Shown here in pieces: positions 11,402 to 21,100 of a stretch of 64,000 nt of DNA (its first letter is position 1; every line of letters begins with the position of its first letter). The stretch is from Narthecium ossifragum (lineage: Eukaryota > Streptophyta > Magnoliopsida > Dioscoreales > Nartheciaceae). A program made the translations under genes and the position numbers. The DNA is taken from assembly GCA_963920575.1 (NCBI GenBank), contig OY986970.1, positions 23,567,274-23,631,273 of the forward strand. Direction: 5' to 3'. The notes beneath the pieces were generated by a model. The model was not told the origin of the DNA and did not search any database. It saw nothing but the letters and a program-made list of their open reading frames with translations.

Positions 11402-11684
11402 GTCGGGCGCGGGTCTAGGCTGGCGAGCGTCGGAGCTGGTAGAGGAAAGGGAAGGGACCAATTAAAGCCTAGATATGTGATCATGGGCATTTAAGTAAAA
11501 TTGCCTACCCTGGTTAGGATTTAACCGTAGTTAAGTTAGTTCACCTGACGAGAGTTGACGGAAGGGCATGTTTAGCATTTTCTCAATGTTTTCAGGGGTA
11601 CATATGTAAATGCAAAGATTGTAAGGGTGCATTTGTAATTTAAGAAGTTTTGAAGGACTCAAAAGTAAATATCCCTTAAATTTA

Positions 11685-12620
11685 AATGTTAGTTGAATTT
11701 AGCTCTCATATATGAACAAAATATAAAAAATCAGATTTTTTTTTTTTTTCTATGTGATCACAGTTCAATATAAAATTGGATTGTTTTTTTATGTTTTTCG
11801 ATCTATTAATATTTATTTATTGACTTCCTTTTAAAATTTTGTAAGAATGTAAGATTGGGTGGGTTGAGGTGGGGGTGGGGAAGGATTGTGATATTTTTAA
11901 ATGAAATGGGGATGGGGCAAAAGTTTCGTCTCGTAATAGATCATGAGCCAGGTTTGAATCAAATTTTCTCCTAATGGACTGGGACAGGGGTTGGAAAAAC
12001 CCACCCCAGTCCGCCTCATTGCCATCCCTACCAATAATGAGTCACTACTCTACCAACAATGAGTCACTAGTCTAATTGGATTGCAAACTCGTGCTCTAAA
12101 GAACCTAAGCTCGTGGAATGTGTACCACGAGTTTATTACATCCATCCCTCACACTGTCTAAACTCGTGAGAATAACCTTTGGAGATGGACACATCATATG
12201 CATGAATCTAAGTCACTTATTACTCACCCATGCAGCGGTTAACATTTATCACCAAATTGGTTAGTTCAAAACTAAGCAGTGCTATGGTACATTGCTTTGC
12301 AAATAAAACCTGTATAGAGAGCCTATGCCTATCCACTGGGGGAAGGATAAACTCTATCAGTGACTATTCTAGAACAATTTCGGTACGTTAAGTCACATTA
12401 TGCTCCTTCAATAAGATCAGCTGTGAGATAACAAAAGGTGTATGCGAGCTAAAAGAAGGAAGACAAGAAGCAATATTTTCTGCAACCACTGTCCACGCTC
12501 TATCAGTTCTACAACACAATATAATCGAGGATTTTCTCTCTAAATACCAGGAACTTTAAGCATTTGAACAACGCCTTGTTTCATATATATTCTTCAAGTG
12601 TTCCTTTGATTAGCTAGTGT
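11685..12620. other. Intergenic, AT-rich; no gene seen
   Basis: Contains a poly-T run (11736-11750), a G-rich patch (11855-11885) and a short stretch resembling 7170-7215. Nothing codes convincingly. Confidence 0.5.
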
Positions 12621-13293
12621 CTTCTTACATGAATTTTTTGTCAAAATGGACCCCAAGTGTCCATATTTGGCAGATTGAGACCCCCCCATTTATTTTTTGC
12701 AACAGAGGACCCCAAAGTATATAAATCCCTAAATTACCCCTCCCTTCACATGCCATGGATGGCCATCCGTCTCTCCTCATCATTAAAGCATTTAATGCAT
12801 ACTTCTTCCCAAGCCTGGTCCTCCCTCCCGCCATCTTCTACTCTCCCTCTCCATTGCCTTCTCTTCTCTTCTCCATTTCCGGTTTCTCCCTTATTCTTTC
12901 ATGACTAATCCATTTCCACTGCCTCATCTCCTCCCTTTCCACTGCCTACTCTTCTCTTCTCTCTTATTCGTTCATCTCTCCTCTCTATCAACTGCCTCCT
13001 CTTTTCTACCTTCGATCGTCGCAGTTTTCTTCGCCAAAATAGTTCACCGGAGAGAATTCTCCACACATGCAAGGCGATGAGAAGCGTTTCGCTGCATTGC
13101 CACTTCAACGGACAGGTTATAAATCATGAACACGATGCTGCCACTTCAACCCGATGCACCTGTACGTCCTGTAGCTGTGTCCGGTACATCACCAGCTCCT
13201 TCCGCTGCATGATGTTGGTCTATCTTGTTTGCATTATATACTGCAGTGTAGTACACCTCTTGGTGCAATGTAAAAAGCAGTCATTTTGACGCT

Positions 13294-13690
13294 ACACGTG
13301 TATTTGTTTGAAAACGCGTGTTACAAAAGAAAGGTGTAACTCTATGATGGAAGCACGAGTTTAATGTTTTGATGCGTGTGTGTGAAATTCTACATACGTG
13401 TATTTGTTACAACGATACGTGTATGTTTTATAACGGTACGTGTATGTTTTGAAAACGTGTGTTTCAAAAGAGTGTGTAACTCTATGATGGAAGCACGAGT
13501 ATAATTTTTAGATGCGTGTGTGTGAAATTCTAAATACGTGTATTTGTTACAACGATACGTGTATGTTTTATAACGGTACGTGTATGTTTTGAAAACGTGT
13601 GTTTCAAAAGAATGTGTAACTCTATGATGGAAGCACGGGTATAATTTTTAGATGCGTGTGTGTGAAATTCTACATACATGTCTCCACTTC
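13294..13690. repeat. 140-bp tandem repeat, three copies, left arm of the foldback MULE
   Basis: The landmark GTGTAACTCTATGATGGAAG occurs at 13333, 13473 and 13613, a regular 140-bp step. Each unit also holds ACGTGTATGTTTTATAACGG. The right arm has only two copies (landmark at about 14420 and 14560). Confidence 0.85.
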
Positions 13691-13716
13691 CAAGCACGTG
13701 TATTGATAAATGTGTA

Positions 13717-13862
13717 CGAGGTTTGTTACATACCACCCAAACAACTTAACATCAACGTAAACAGTTTGTTACATACCACCCAAACAACTTAATATCAAGA
13801 CAAACAGTTTGTTACATACCACCCAAACAACTTAACATCAAGGCAAACAGTATGTTACATCA
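13717..13862. repeat. 43-bp tandem repeat, three copies
   Basis: Units built on GTTTGTTACATACCACCCAA followed by ACAACTTAACATCAA repeat three times in the left arm. Inverse copies lie at about 14220-14320 in the right arm. Part of the motif reappears in the spacer at the axis (14031-14050). Confidence 0.8.
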
Positions 13863-14355
13863 ACTAAACTACTTCTTCTTCTTTGCGATTCGTGTTGGAG
13901 CAACCTTTCTTTTATCCCCGCCGTGTTTCCTCGCAGTTTCCCCATGAGCTGGCTCGGTGGGCATTTCCGCTTCAGTAGGTATCGGGAGGAGCCATGCCCC
14001 GCGGGAGGGAGGAAGAGGCTTCGGCGGGGATACCACCCAAACAACTTAACACGGTGGCCGAAGCCTCTTCCTCCCTCCCGCCGAGCATGGCTCCTCCCGA
14101 TACCTACTAAAGCGGAATTGCCCACCGAGCCAGCTCATGGGGAAACTATGAGGAAACACGGTGGGGATAAAAGAAAGGTTGCTCCAACACGAGCCGCAAA
14201 GAAGAAGAAGTAGTTTAGTTGATGTATCATATTATTTGCCTTGATGTTAAGTTGTTTGGGTGGTATGTAACAAACTGTTTGCGTTGATGTTAAGTTGTTT
14301 GGGTGGTATGTAACAAATCTCGTACACATTCATCAATACGCGTGCTTAGAAGTGG

Positions 14356-14630
14356 AGACACGTATGTAGAATTTCACACACACGCATCTAAAAATTATAC
14401 CCATGCTTCTATCATAGAGTTACACACTCTTTTGAAACACACGTTTTCAAAACATACACGTACCGTTATAAAACATACACGTATCGTTGTAACAAATACA
14501 CGTATGTAGAATTTCACACACACGCATCTAAACATTAAACCCGTGCTTCCATTATAGAGTTACACCTTTCTTTTGTAACACGCGTTTTCAAACAATACAC
14601 GTATCGGTATAACAAATACACGTGTAGCGT
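14356..14630. repeat. 140-bp tandem repeat, two copies, right arm of the foldback MULE
   Basis: Reverse-complement counterpart of the left-arm array; landmark TAGAGTTACAC at about 14416 and 14556. One unit fewer than the left arm. Confidence 0.8.
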
Positions 14631-14669
14631 CAAAATGACTGCTTTTTACATTGCACCAAGAGGTGTACT

Positions 14670-14844
14670 CAGGGGCGGATCCAGCCTCTCAAGCAAGGGG
14701 GGCCAAGGGAGGAAGGCAGTGCCTCAGGGGGGCCAGGGACACTTGGGTAGGGGGTGGGGGGCGCGGGGCCCACAGAAGGTTAAGTATAAAAAAAATCTCA
14801 GGGGGGGCCAGGCCCCCCCTAATATGTGAATAGGTCCGCCCCTG
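14670..14844. mobile_element. hAT-type MITE (175 bp) inserted in the foldback arm
   Basis: Terminal inverted repeats CAGGGGCGGATCC and GGTCCGCCCCTG are flanked by a perfect 8-bp duplication GGTGTACT (14662-14669 and 14845-14852), the hAT hallmark. The opposite arm (about 13250) retains the uninterrupted sequence with a single copy of the target, an in-window empty site. Confidence 0.95.
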
Positions 14845-15337
14845 GGTGTACTACACTGCAGTATATAATGCACACAAGATAGAACTATTTTGGCAAAAAA
14901 AAACTGAGACGATCGAAGGTAGAAAAGAGGAGGCGGTTGATAGAGAGGAGAGATGAACGAATAAAAGAGAAGAGTAGGCAGTGGAAAGGGAGGAGATGAG
15001 GCAGTGGAAATGGATGAGTCATGAAAGAATAAGGGAGAAACCGGAAATGGAGAAGAGAAGAGAAGGCAATGGAGAGGGAGGACCAGGCTTGGGAAGAAGG
15101 AAGAAGAAGACACATCCCGTCGCATTAAATGCGACGGGAGGTTTTTTTTTTTAAACCTATGCATTAAATGCTTTAATGATGAGGAGAGACGGATGGCCAT
15201 TCATGGCATGTGAAGGGAGGGGTAATTTAGGGATTTATATACTTTGGGGTCCTATGTTGCAAAAAATCATTGGGGGGTCTCAATCTGTCAAATATGGACA
15301 TTGGGGGTCCATTTTGGCAAAAAAAATCCTTCTTACA

Positions 15338-16400
15338 GCATTGCCTGCCTTGCCATAGGGTTGGGCCATGATGCGAAGAAACTTCACAGACAAAGAAATG
15401 GAACACAAATCAATCTATGTGAAACCTCAACAAATAGGTCATGTTTGGTTTAGCCATTTTCTAGTTTTCATTTTCAAGAAAACAGAAAATGAGTCTAAAA
15501 TCATATTTGGTTTTTAGTTTTGAAAAACATTTTCTGAAACTGGAGTAGGGTGTTTTTTAGAAAATAAGAAAACATCAACATGACGTTGTTTTGACGTTTT
15601 CTGAAAACATTGAAACCATTCGCGAGACTTTTCTCCCGACGGCGTTCTCCGTGACGATCTCTCGATGGTCTCCACTTCCGTCACTGGAGCTCCAACCGCC
15701 GGCAGCCAATCTCCCTACTCCCGCCACCCTCGTCACCATCAAGCCCACCTCCACCTCTTCGTCGTTCACGCCGCCCATCGTCGCCTCCGGCAATCACCAC
15801 GACTCCAAGCCCCATTCGTCGTTCCACTTCAACAAGCACCTCCGGCGCCGTTCCAGTTCCCCAGTCGTCTGGACTCCGAGCCCCGATCACCGGACTTGGA
15901 TCGTCAAACCCACCACCACCTCTTCGTCCACACCGAATCACCCCGACCTCCTTCACCAAGCACCTCCGTCGCCACTCCACTTCCTCGGTCGCCTGGACTC
16001 CGAGCCCTAGTCGCCGGACTTGGATCGCCAAGCCCACCACCACCTCTTCGTCCACGCCAGATCGCCCCGACCTCCTTCCCCAAGCACCACCAGCGGCGCC
16101 CTCCTAATTCCACTGTCTACCACACCGCAACGGACGATCCAATCCGGTGGATCGAGTCCTTAAGTCTAGGCGACCCCTCCTCTGCCAGTCCCGACCTCCG
16201 GCAACCCTCCCTTGCCGTCGATCCAAGTCCGGCGAGTCTTAATCCTTCGATCTACTTCCCTCCTCTAGCCCCTTTCCAATCTACTTCTAGCCAATTCCAC
16301 CCGACCTGATGGGATCTAAGCCATTCAGATCTGATCATGCTCAATTCCAGCCATCAAGATCTAAATATATACTTCGTTAAATTCTAATTTATACTATTTT
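15338..16400. repeat. Ser/Pro-coding tandem repeats behind a MITE-like edge; no recognised gene
   Basis: The left edge (15437-15580) is rich in GTTTGGTTT and GAAAACAGAAAATG, as in non-autonomous DNA elements. From about 15590 to 16300 a C-rich block contains imperfect tandem units of about 130 bp (for example CACCACCACCTCTTCGTCCA at 15911 and again at 16037). Open frames in several phases (15591-16010, 15665-16309) are Pro/Ser/Thr-rich and match no family, so I do not call a gene. A weak MULE-type captured 5' exon is possible. Confidence 0.45.
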
Positions 16401-16429
16401 GAGAGGTGCTTCTCCGACGCCTCTGACAC

Positions 16430-17215
16430 CGGCCCCCCCCCCGTCCTCTATGACACCCCACGATCCCCCCTCCCTTTTTCCTTTCTACCCTTATATTTCT
16501 TTCTTTCCTCTTAATATAGGTCTTTTTTTTTCTTAGTTTAGTTTAGTTTTTTTTTTCCATTAGTGTTGCTTTTTTATCAGGTTTTTTTTTAGCAATTATA
16601 TTCCTTTTTTTACTGGTTTTATTTTTCTTTTTGAATAACATTTTTATTATATGTTGGTAATGTTTTGTTTATTTTTTAGTTGTAGATTTTGGGAATCATA
16701 ATTTATAAAATATATATATAAATATAAAAGTCTCATAAACCATGTTCAGGGAAGAGTACATGTAACAATATACAAAAAAAAGATATATAAAAATATATAA
16801 AATGTAAATTCTAATTAATATTGCCTTCAAATTCTACTCTCGGCGTGTTATGTGTTGTAGTTATTATTTCGTATCACAAATGAACACGTGTCATATAACT
16901 TTTTGATATTTTTTTGATTTGATGTTTTAATAAATTAAAAATAATTTAAAAGGAGGGAAATTTTGAAATTTTTACTATTAGAAATTTGAATTTTGAAATT
17001 TTGAAGTTTTTATGATTTGATGTTTTAATAATAACTCCCAAAATCTACACCTAAAAAATAAATGAAAATTTATAAACATATAATAAAAAAATTATTTATC
17101 CAAAAAGAAAAAGAAAACTGATAAAAAAAGAAGAAATAAAATTGATAAGGATCAAAGGGGCATGATGGTAAAAAGGAGAGGGATAGTGGAGATGTGAGAG
17201 ACGGGGGGGGTGAGA
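16430..17215. mobile_element. AT-rich foldback/MITE-like element
   Basis: Left CCCCCTCCCTTTTTCCTTTC and right GGTAAAAAGGAGAGGGATAG are approximate inverted repeats. Inside, TGTAGATTTTGGGA (16681) and TCCCAAAATCTACA (17036) form a second inverted pair. The core is about 85% A+T with repeats of GATTTGATGTTTTAATAA. Target duplications were not resolved. Confidence 0.5.
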
Positions 17216-17730
17216 GTAGCAATTTACATAAAATATTAAGGGGAAATTACATATATGCCCCTAAAAATATTTGAATTCACACAATCACCTGTAAATTCTA
17301 AAAATTTACAAGATTATTCTAAGAAATATATAATATTTACATGTTATCTCTCGAGTTATTTTTTCATGGAATATCCATGAATATTTCCGTCGGCGCTGTT
17401 CGGGGGTGGTTGGCTTTTATGTCTTCACGCGGCTAAGGTTGGTCTTTAGAGGAGAGAGAGAGAATCCGGTGGGATTACTTGCAAAAAAAACCTTTCACTT
17501 TTGGATTTTCCACGATATAGCTATAAGGTGGGGAATACTTGCAAAAAAATCCAAAATTTAGTTTTTTCTAGGTGTAGCATTAACCTATGATTTTGTCATG
17601 CAAAGTTGCAAACTGAGGAGAGTGGAGGCAAAATGCAAATATCTTAGTAGGCATAAAAAAAAAACCTGAATAATAATATTTTTTAAAAAAATCAAGAGAG
17701 CCCATAAAATTTGCATACATTAACCCTATA
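17216..17730. other. Intergenic, AT-rich; possible remnants of DNA-element ends
   Basis: Contains paired phrases such as ACTTGCAAAAAAA (17478, 17539) and GGGGAAATTACATATATGCCC (first 20 nt read) that look like worn terminal repeats, but no complete element can be drawn. Confidence 0.35.
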
Positions 17731-17810
17731 TGCATGAAGTGGATGAGATCATGAGATCTCCAACCCCTTTGATTGCTACAGTGATTAAAGCAGAAAAGGA
17801 TCCCCAATCC

Positions 17811-17922
17811 TCTCGACCGTTAGCTTCTGACTTCGGATCCGACCGTTACCCCCATCCCAAATTTCAAAACCCCCTCCCTCCCACCTCGCCTCCCAGCCGC
17901 CCATCTCCCCCATCCAACGGCC
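17811..17922. promoter_or_regulatory. Three AACGG-core (MSA-like) sites upstream of the kinesin
   Basis: TCCAACGGCC at 17913-17922 matches the mitosis-specific activator consensus YCYAACGGYY in full. On the reverse strand GCTAACGGTC (about 17814-17823) matches 9 of 10 and GGTAACGGTC (about 17840-17849) matches 8 of 10. They lie 255-370 bp upstream of the ATG. MSA sites bind three-repeat MYB factors and drive G2/M expression of mitotic genes, including kinesins. That they act here is inference. Confidence 0.5.
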
Positions 17923-18178
17923 GATATCCATCTACAAGCTCCATCCCAAGACACCCCCCTCGTCTCCTAAAGCCAGCTCCCATCGCTTCTACTGTTTCAA
18001 ACCAAGCACCCATATATTCTTCCAAATCTAAGAAATCCGAATTAATTTCCCGCAATCTTCACGCTGAGATCTGAATCGTTTCATAAACAAGACGAGATTT
18101 TGGCATCTTGGTACCCAAGAATTTTAAAAAAAGATGCCGAAATAGTTCGGCATTTGAGTTTTTTTTTTTATTGCCAAG

Positions 18179-21100
18179 ATGCCGGTTTCGACGCGGTCTC
18201 AGCTCTCCGGCGGCCGGGCGCCTTTCGATCAAGAAGCGCCGACGATGGTCCTCCGCAACCCCCACCAGGGATTGAAGGAGAAGATGAAAGCGCTTACGCT
18301 GTTCTACGAGCAGCACCAGCAGCTAATGGCGTCGAGAAGAGACCCGAACGCCGGGTCGGAGACCCGGGTTTTGGGCACCCATCATCCGAGTATAGAGCTT
18401 GTCGACTCGAATCGCAAGAAGGTTGTTGACGGCGAGCAAGAAGAGCAAGAGGCGAAGAAAGGAGTTAATGGAGGTATGGATGTAGTGATGAGAGAGAATC
18501 TAAAGGCGCCGGCGAGCCCTTCAAAGTCGGCGGCAAAGAAGCCCATCGTGTACCCAAGAATCGACGAGAAGGAGAACAAGGAAGCGCATCAGACTGACCA
18601 CAGAGCGGTGTACTCGTGTCCCAAGAAGACGACGGTGGCTACGACCGCCGGGAAGCTCTCGGTGGGCGTGCAGTCGGAGGGGAGGACGACGAGGAGCAAG
18701 AAGGTCGGCGGGGATTCAGGCCCCGTTGAGGAGAAGAGCGAGCCCGGTGGGAGCCGGATACTCGTGTTTGTGAGGCTCCGGCCGATGGCCAAGAAGGAGA
18801 AGGAGGCCGGCTCGCGGGGTTGCGTTAAGATTGTCAATAGAAAGGATGTCTACTTGACTGAGTTTGCAGCAGACACGGATTATCTCCGGCTGAAGAGGAT
18901 CCGGGGACGCCATTTTTGCTTTGATGCTGCTTTCCCTGATTCAACAACTCAACAAGAAGTCTACATCACCACGTATGTAGTTTGATTCTTCTGCTCGATT
19001 GAACTTCGAATACTTTGGTTTTTCTTCCAATGCCGATAACTTTTACCAGAGTTAATGTAGACATCTGCTTGTAAGCTTGGAATCTCTATTTCTCCTTGGT
19101 GTTGTGGTATTTTCTAACAATATGTGTCTACAAATGCAGAAATATATTGGCATATAACTACTGTTTATGTTAATATCACACATATTTCTTGGTAAAAGTA
19201 TGGCATCCCATCTTGTTTATTTTCTTTAAAAGTGCTTGATTTAAGATCTGTGATCTTTAACTTTACCTGTTATAAGTGTGCAGTTTAAAATCTGTAGATA
19301 TGCAATTGTTTCGCGTACATGCTTTACTTGTATCATGTCTCCTGCCTTTCAATTCCATTTTAGTTTGAAAATGGCATGTCTAGGTTACCTGCTAGATCTT
19401 AGTACTTGATTTTAAGTTGTTATCTTCAACTTTACCTGTTATGGGTGTGAGGTTTAAAATCTGTATATATTCAATTGTTTCGCATACATGCTCTGCTTAA
19501 ATCATGTCTTCTGTCTTTCAATTCCATGTTAATTTGATTGATTGGTATGTCTATGTTACCTGCTAGATCTTCTATTTTCCACGTGCTAACCAAAAGTATT
19601 TTCTCATGATCATCTGTTACATTGTTTTCATATTTAGCTATTAAAAGAATGCTTGCAGAAATTGCTAGTATACGTCTACTTCATTACATTATTGCAGCTA
19701 ACACATCATGCTTGAAAATTAGTATAAAGACTTTCCAGAATCTCCATGTGGCTCATAGAACTTCTCATACCATAAACTTCGAACCTTATTTGCATAAATC
19801 CAGCTAATCCATGTACTTAATTCTCAATTGTAGCTCTTGATCTCTTTGTGTATGCAGAACTGCAGACCTTGTAGAAGGAGTTTTGCAAGGTAGAAATGGT
19901 TCAGTATTTTGCTATGGTGCAACAGGAGCCGGGAAGACTTACACAATGTTGGGGACATTGGAGAATCCTGGAGTCATGGTATTAGCCATCAAAGATCTTT
20001 TCTCCAAGATTAGGCAGAGGAGTTATGATGGGAACCACCTGGTTCATCTTTCGTACCTTGAGGTCTACAATGAGACTGTTAGAGATTTGTTGTCCCCTGG
20101 AAAACCTCTTGTCTTACGAGAAGATAAACAGGTCATTTCCCGTTTCTATAATCCTACTAATATAGAATGGATATGTGTTGCTAGTTTCAGTTCTGGATTT
20201 CATACATTTTATCTTGTTTGAGCTGCAATAAGTGACTCGAAAGTAATGCTTCTTTCTGTAAGGCTTTCCCAATATCATGTCTACATTTATGTGCATCAGC
20301 TTCACAATAAAATGCTAAAGACAATCTCTGATTGCAAGAATTTTCATTTTCCCTACTTAGCATTCTCTGTATTTTAAACTCTTTAGTGAGACTATTTTTT
20401 TTTCCAAAGTCAGGGCTAGAAAAATCATAGTTTCATTCTTCAGACCCAAATTACATGTTTGTATTTCATGAGGACAGGTGGAATAATATATCATCCAAAT
20501 GAATCTGAAGTGGGATAAGCTTTGATCACCAATGTTAAGCCTTCACTATTACTGTGTCGTTATCTTGGATTTCAATCCACATAACCAGCTTGCCACAACT
20601 ATAAGGGTCTCTTTTACATGACTTTTGTCACCTGAAATGAAACTCATGCATGCTGTTGATCTTTGCTTCCTTAATATTGACTCTCATTAAGCGCGATTGT
20701 TCTTATGTATAGGCATAGTTGGGTACTGCCTTTTCCTCTTACTTCTTAAATTTGAAAATTTGTTTAAGGAGGACAGTCGGCTTCCTGACTGCAATCTTAA
20801 CTTCTTCGCGAGAAAGTAAATCTCATTTATTTTCCTGCTTCTCATTACATGCTTATTGCTCTCCATTATATTGCTGAAATTATTTTTTTTTTAAATGAAT
20901 AAGTGGTACATTAGTACAGTACCAACTTAACCAACTTTCTTTATGACAAATTTCAACTAGTTGCCTACAAAATTATGTGAAGAAATTTGTCTGGTATGCC
21001 AACCATTTGTATCTTTGTTAAACTCACTCTTTTAAGCCCTCCATATACTAACACCGCACATTATTCATTACAACCTTTCAGGGAATCATAGCAGCAGGTC

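Larger units (their letters stand above)
10524..11675. mobile_element. Pack-MULE 1 (1152 bp) carrying P450 and PG1-beta fragments
   Basis: Terminal inverted repeats of more than 100 bp start GGGTTATTTACTTTTGAG at the left and end with the near-complement AAAAGTAAATATCCC at the right. A perfect 9-bp direct duplication TTAAATTTA flanks the element (10515-10523 and 11676-11684), the size expected for Mutator-like elements. The GC-rich interior has no transposase but does have pieces of two host genes, which makes it a Pack-MULE. Confidence 0.9.
12630..15328. mobile_element. Giant foldback MULE (2699 bp) with arms of about 1.3 kb
   Basis: The left half (12630-14024) and the right half (14058-15328) are inverted copies around a spacer of about 33 bp. 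Ends read TGAATTTTTTGTCAAAATGG and the near-complement CCATTTTGGCAAAAAAAATC. A perfect 9-bp duplication CTTCTTACA flanks it (12621-12629 and 15329-15337). Each arm contains a 140-bp tandem repeat, a 43-bp repeat and, next to the axis, an open frame ending in APTR(I/A)AKKKK that I do not recognise. The arms differ by a 177-bp segment (13042-13218, left only), one 140-bp repeat copy, a MITE (right only) and a small hairpin insert (about 15105-15160, right only). No transposase was seen. Confidence 0.9.

Noticed and set aside
7085..12020. One older element split into 7085-7220 and 11850-12020 by later insertions
   Set aside because: Only a short C-rich phrase is shared; too little to claim.
13294..14630. 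Regular repeats that could be mistaken for a CRISPR-like array
   Set aside because: Units are 140 bp with no short spacer pattern, in a plant MULE; ordinary tandem repeats.
15591..16309. Pro/Ser-rich plus-strand frames of 139 and 214 codons
   Set aside because: Overlapping frames, imperfect tandem repeats of about 130 bp, no domain or splice context; treated as C-rich repeat DNA.
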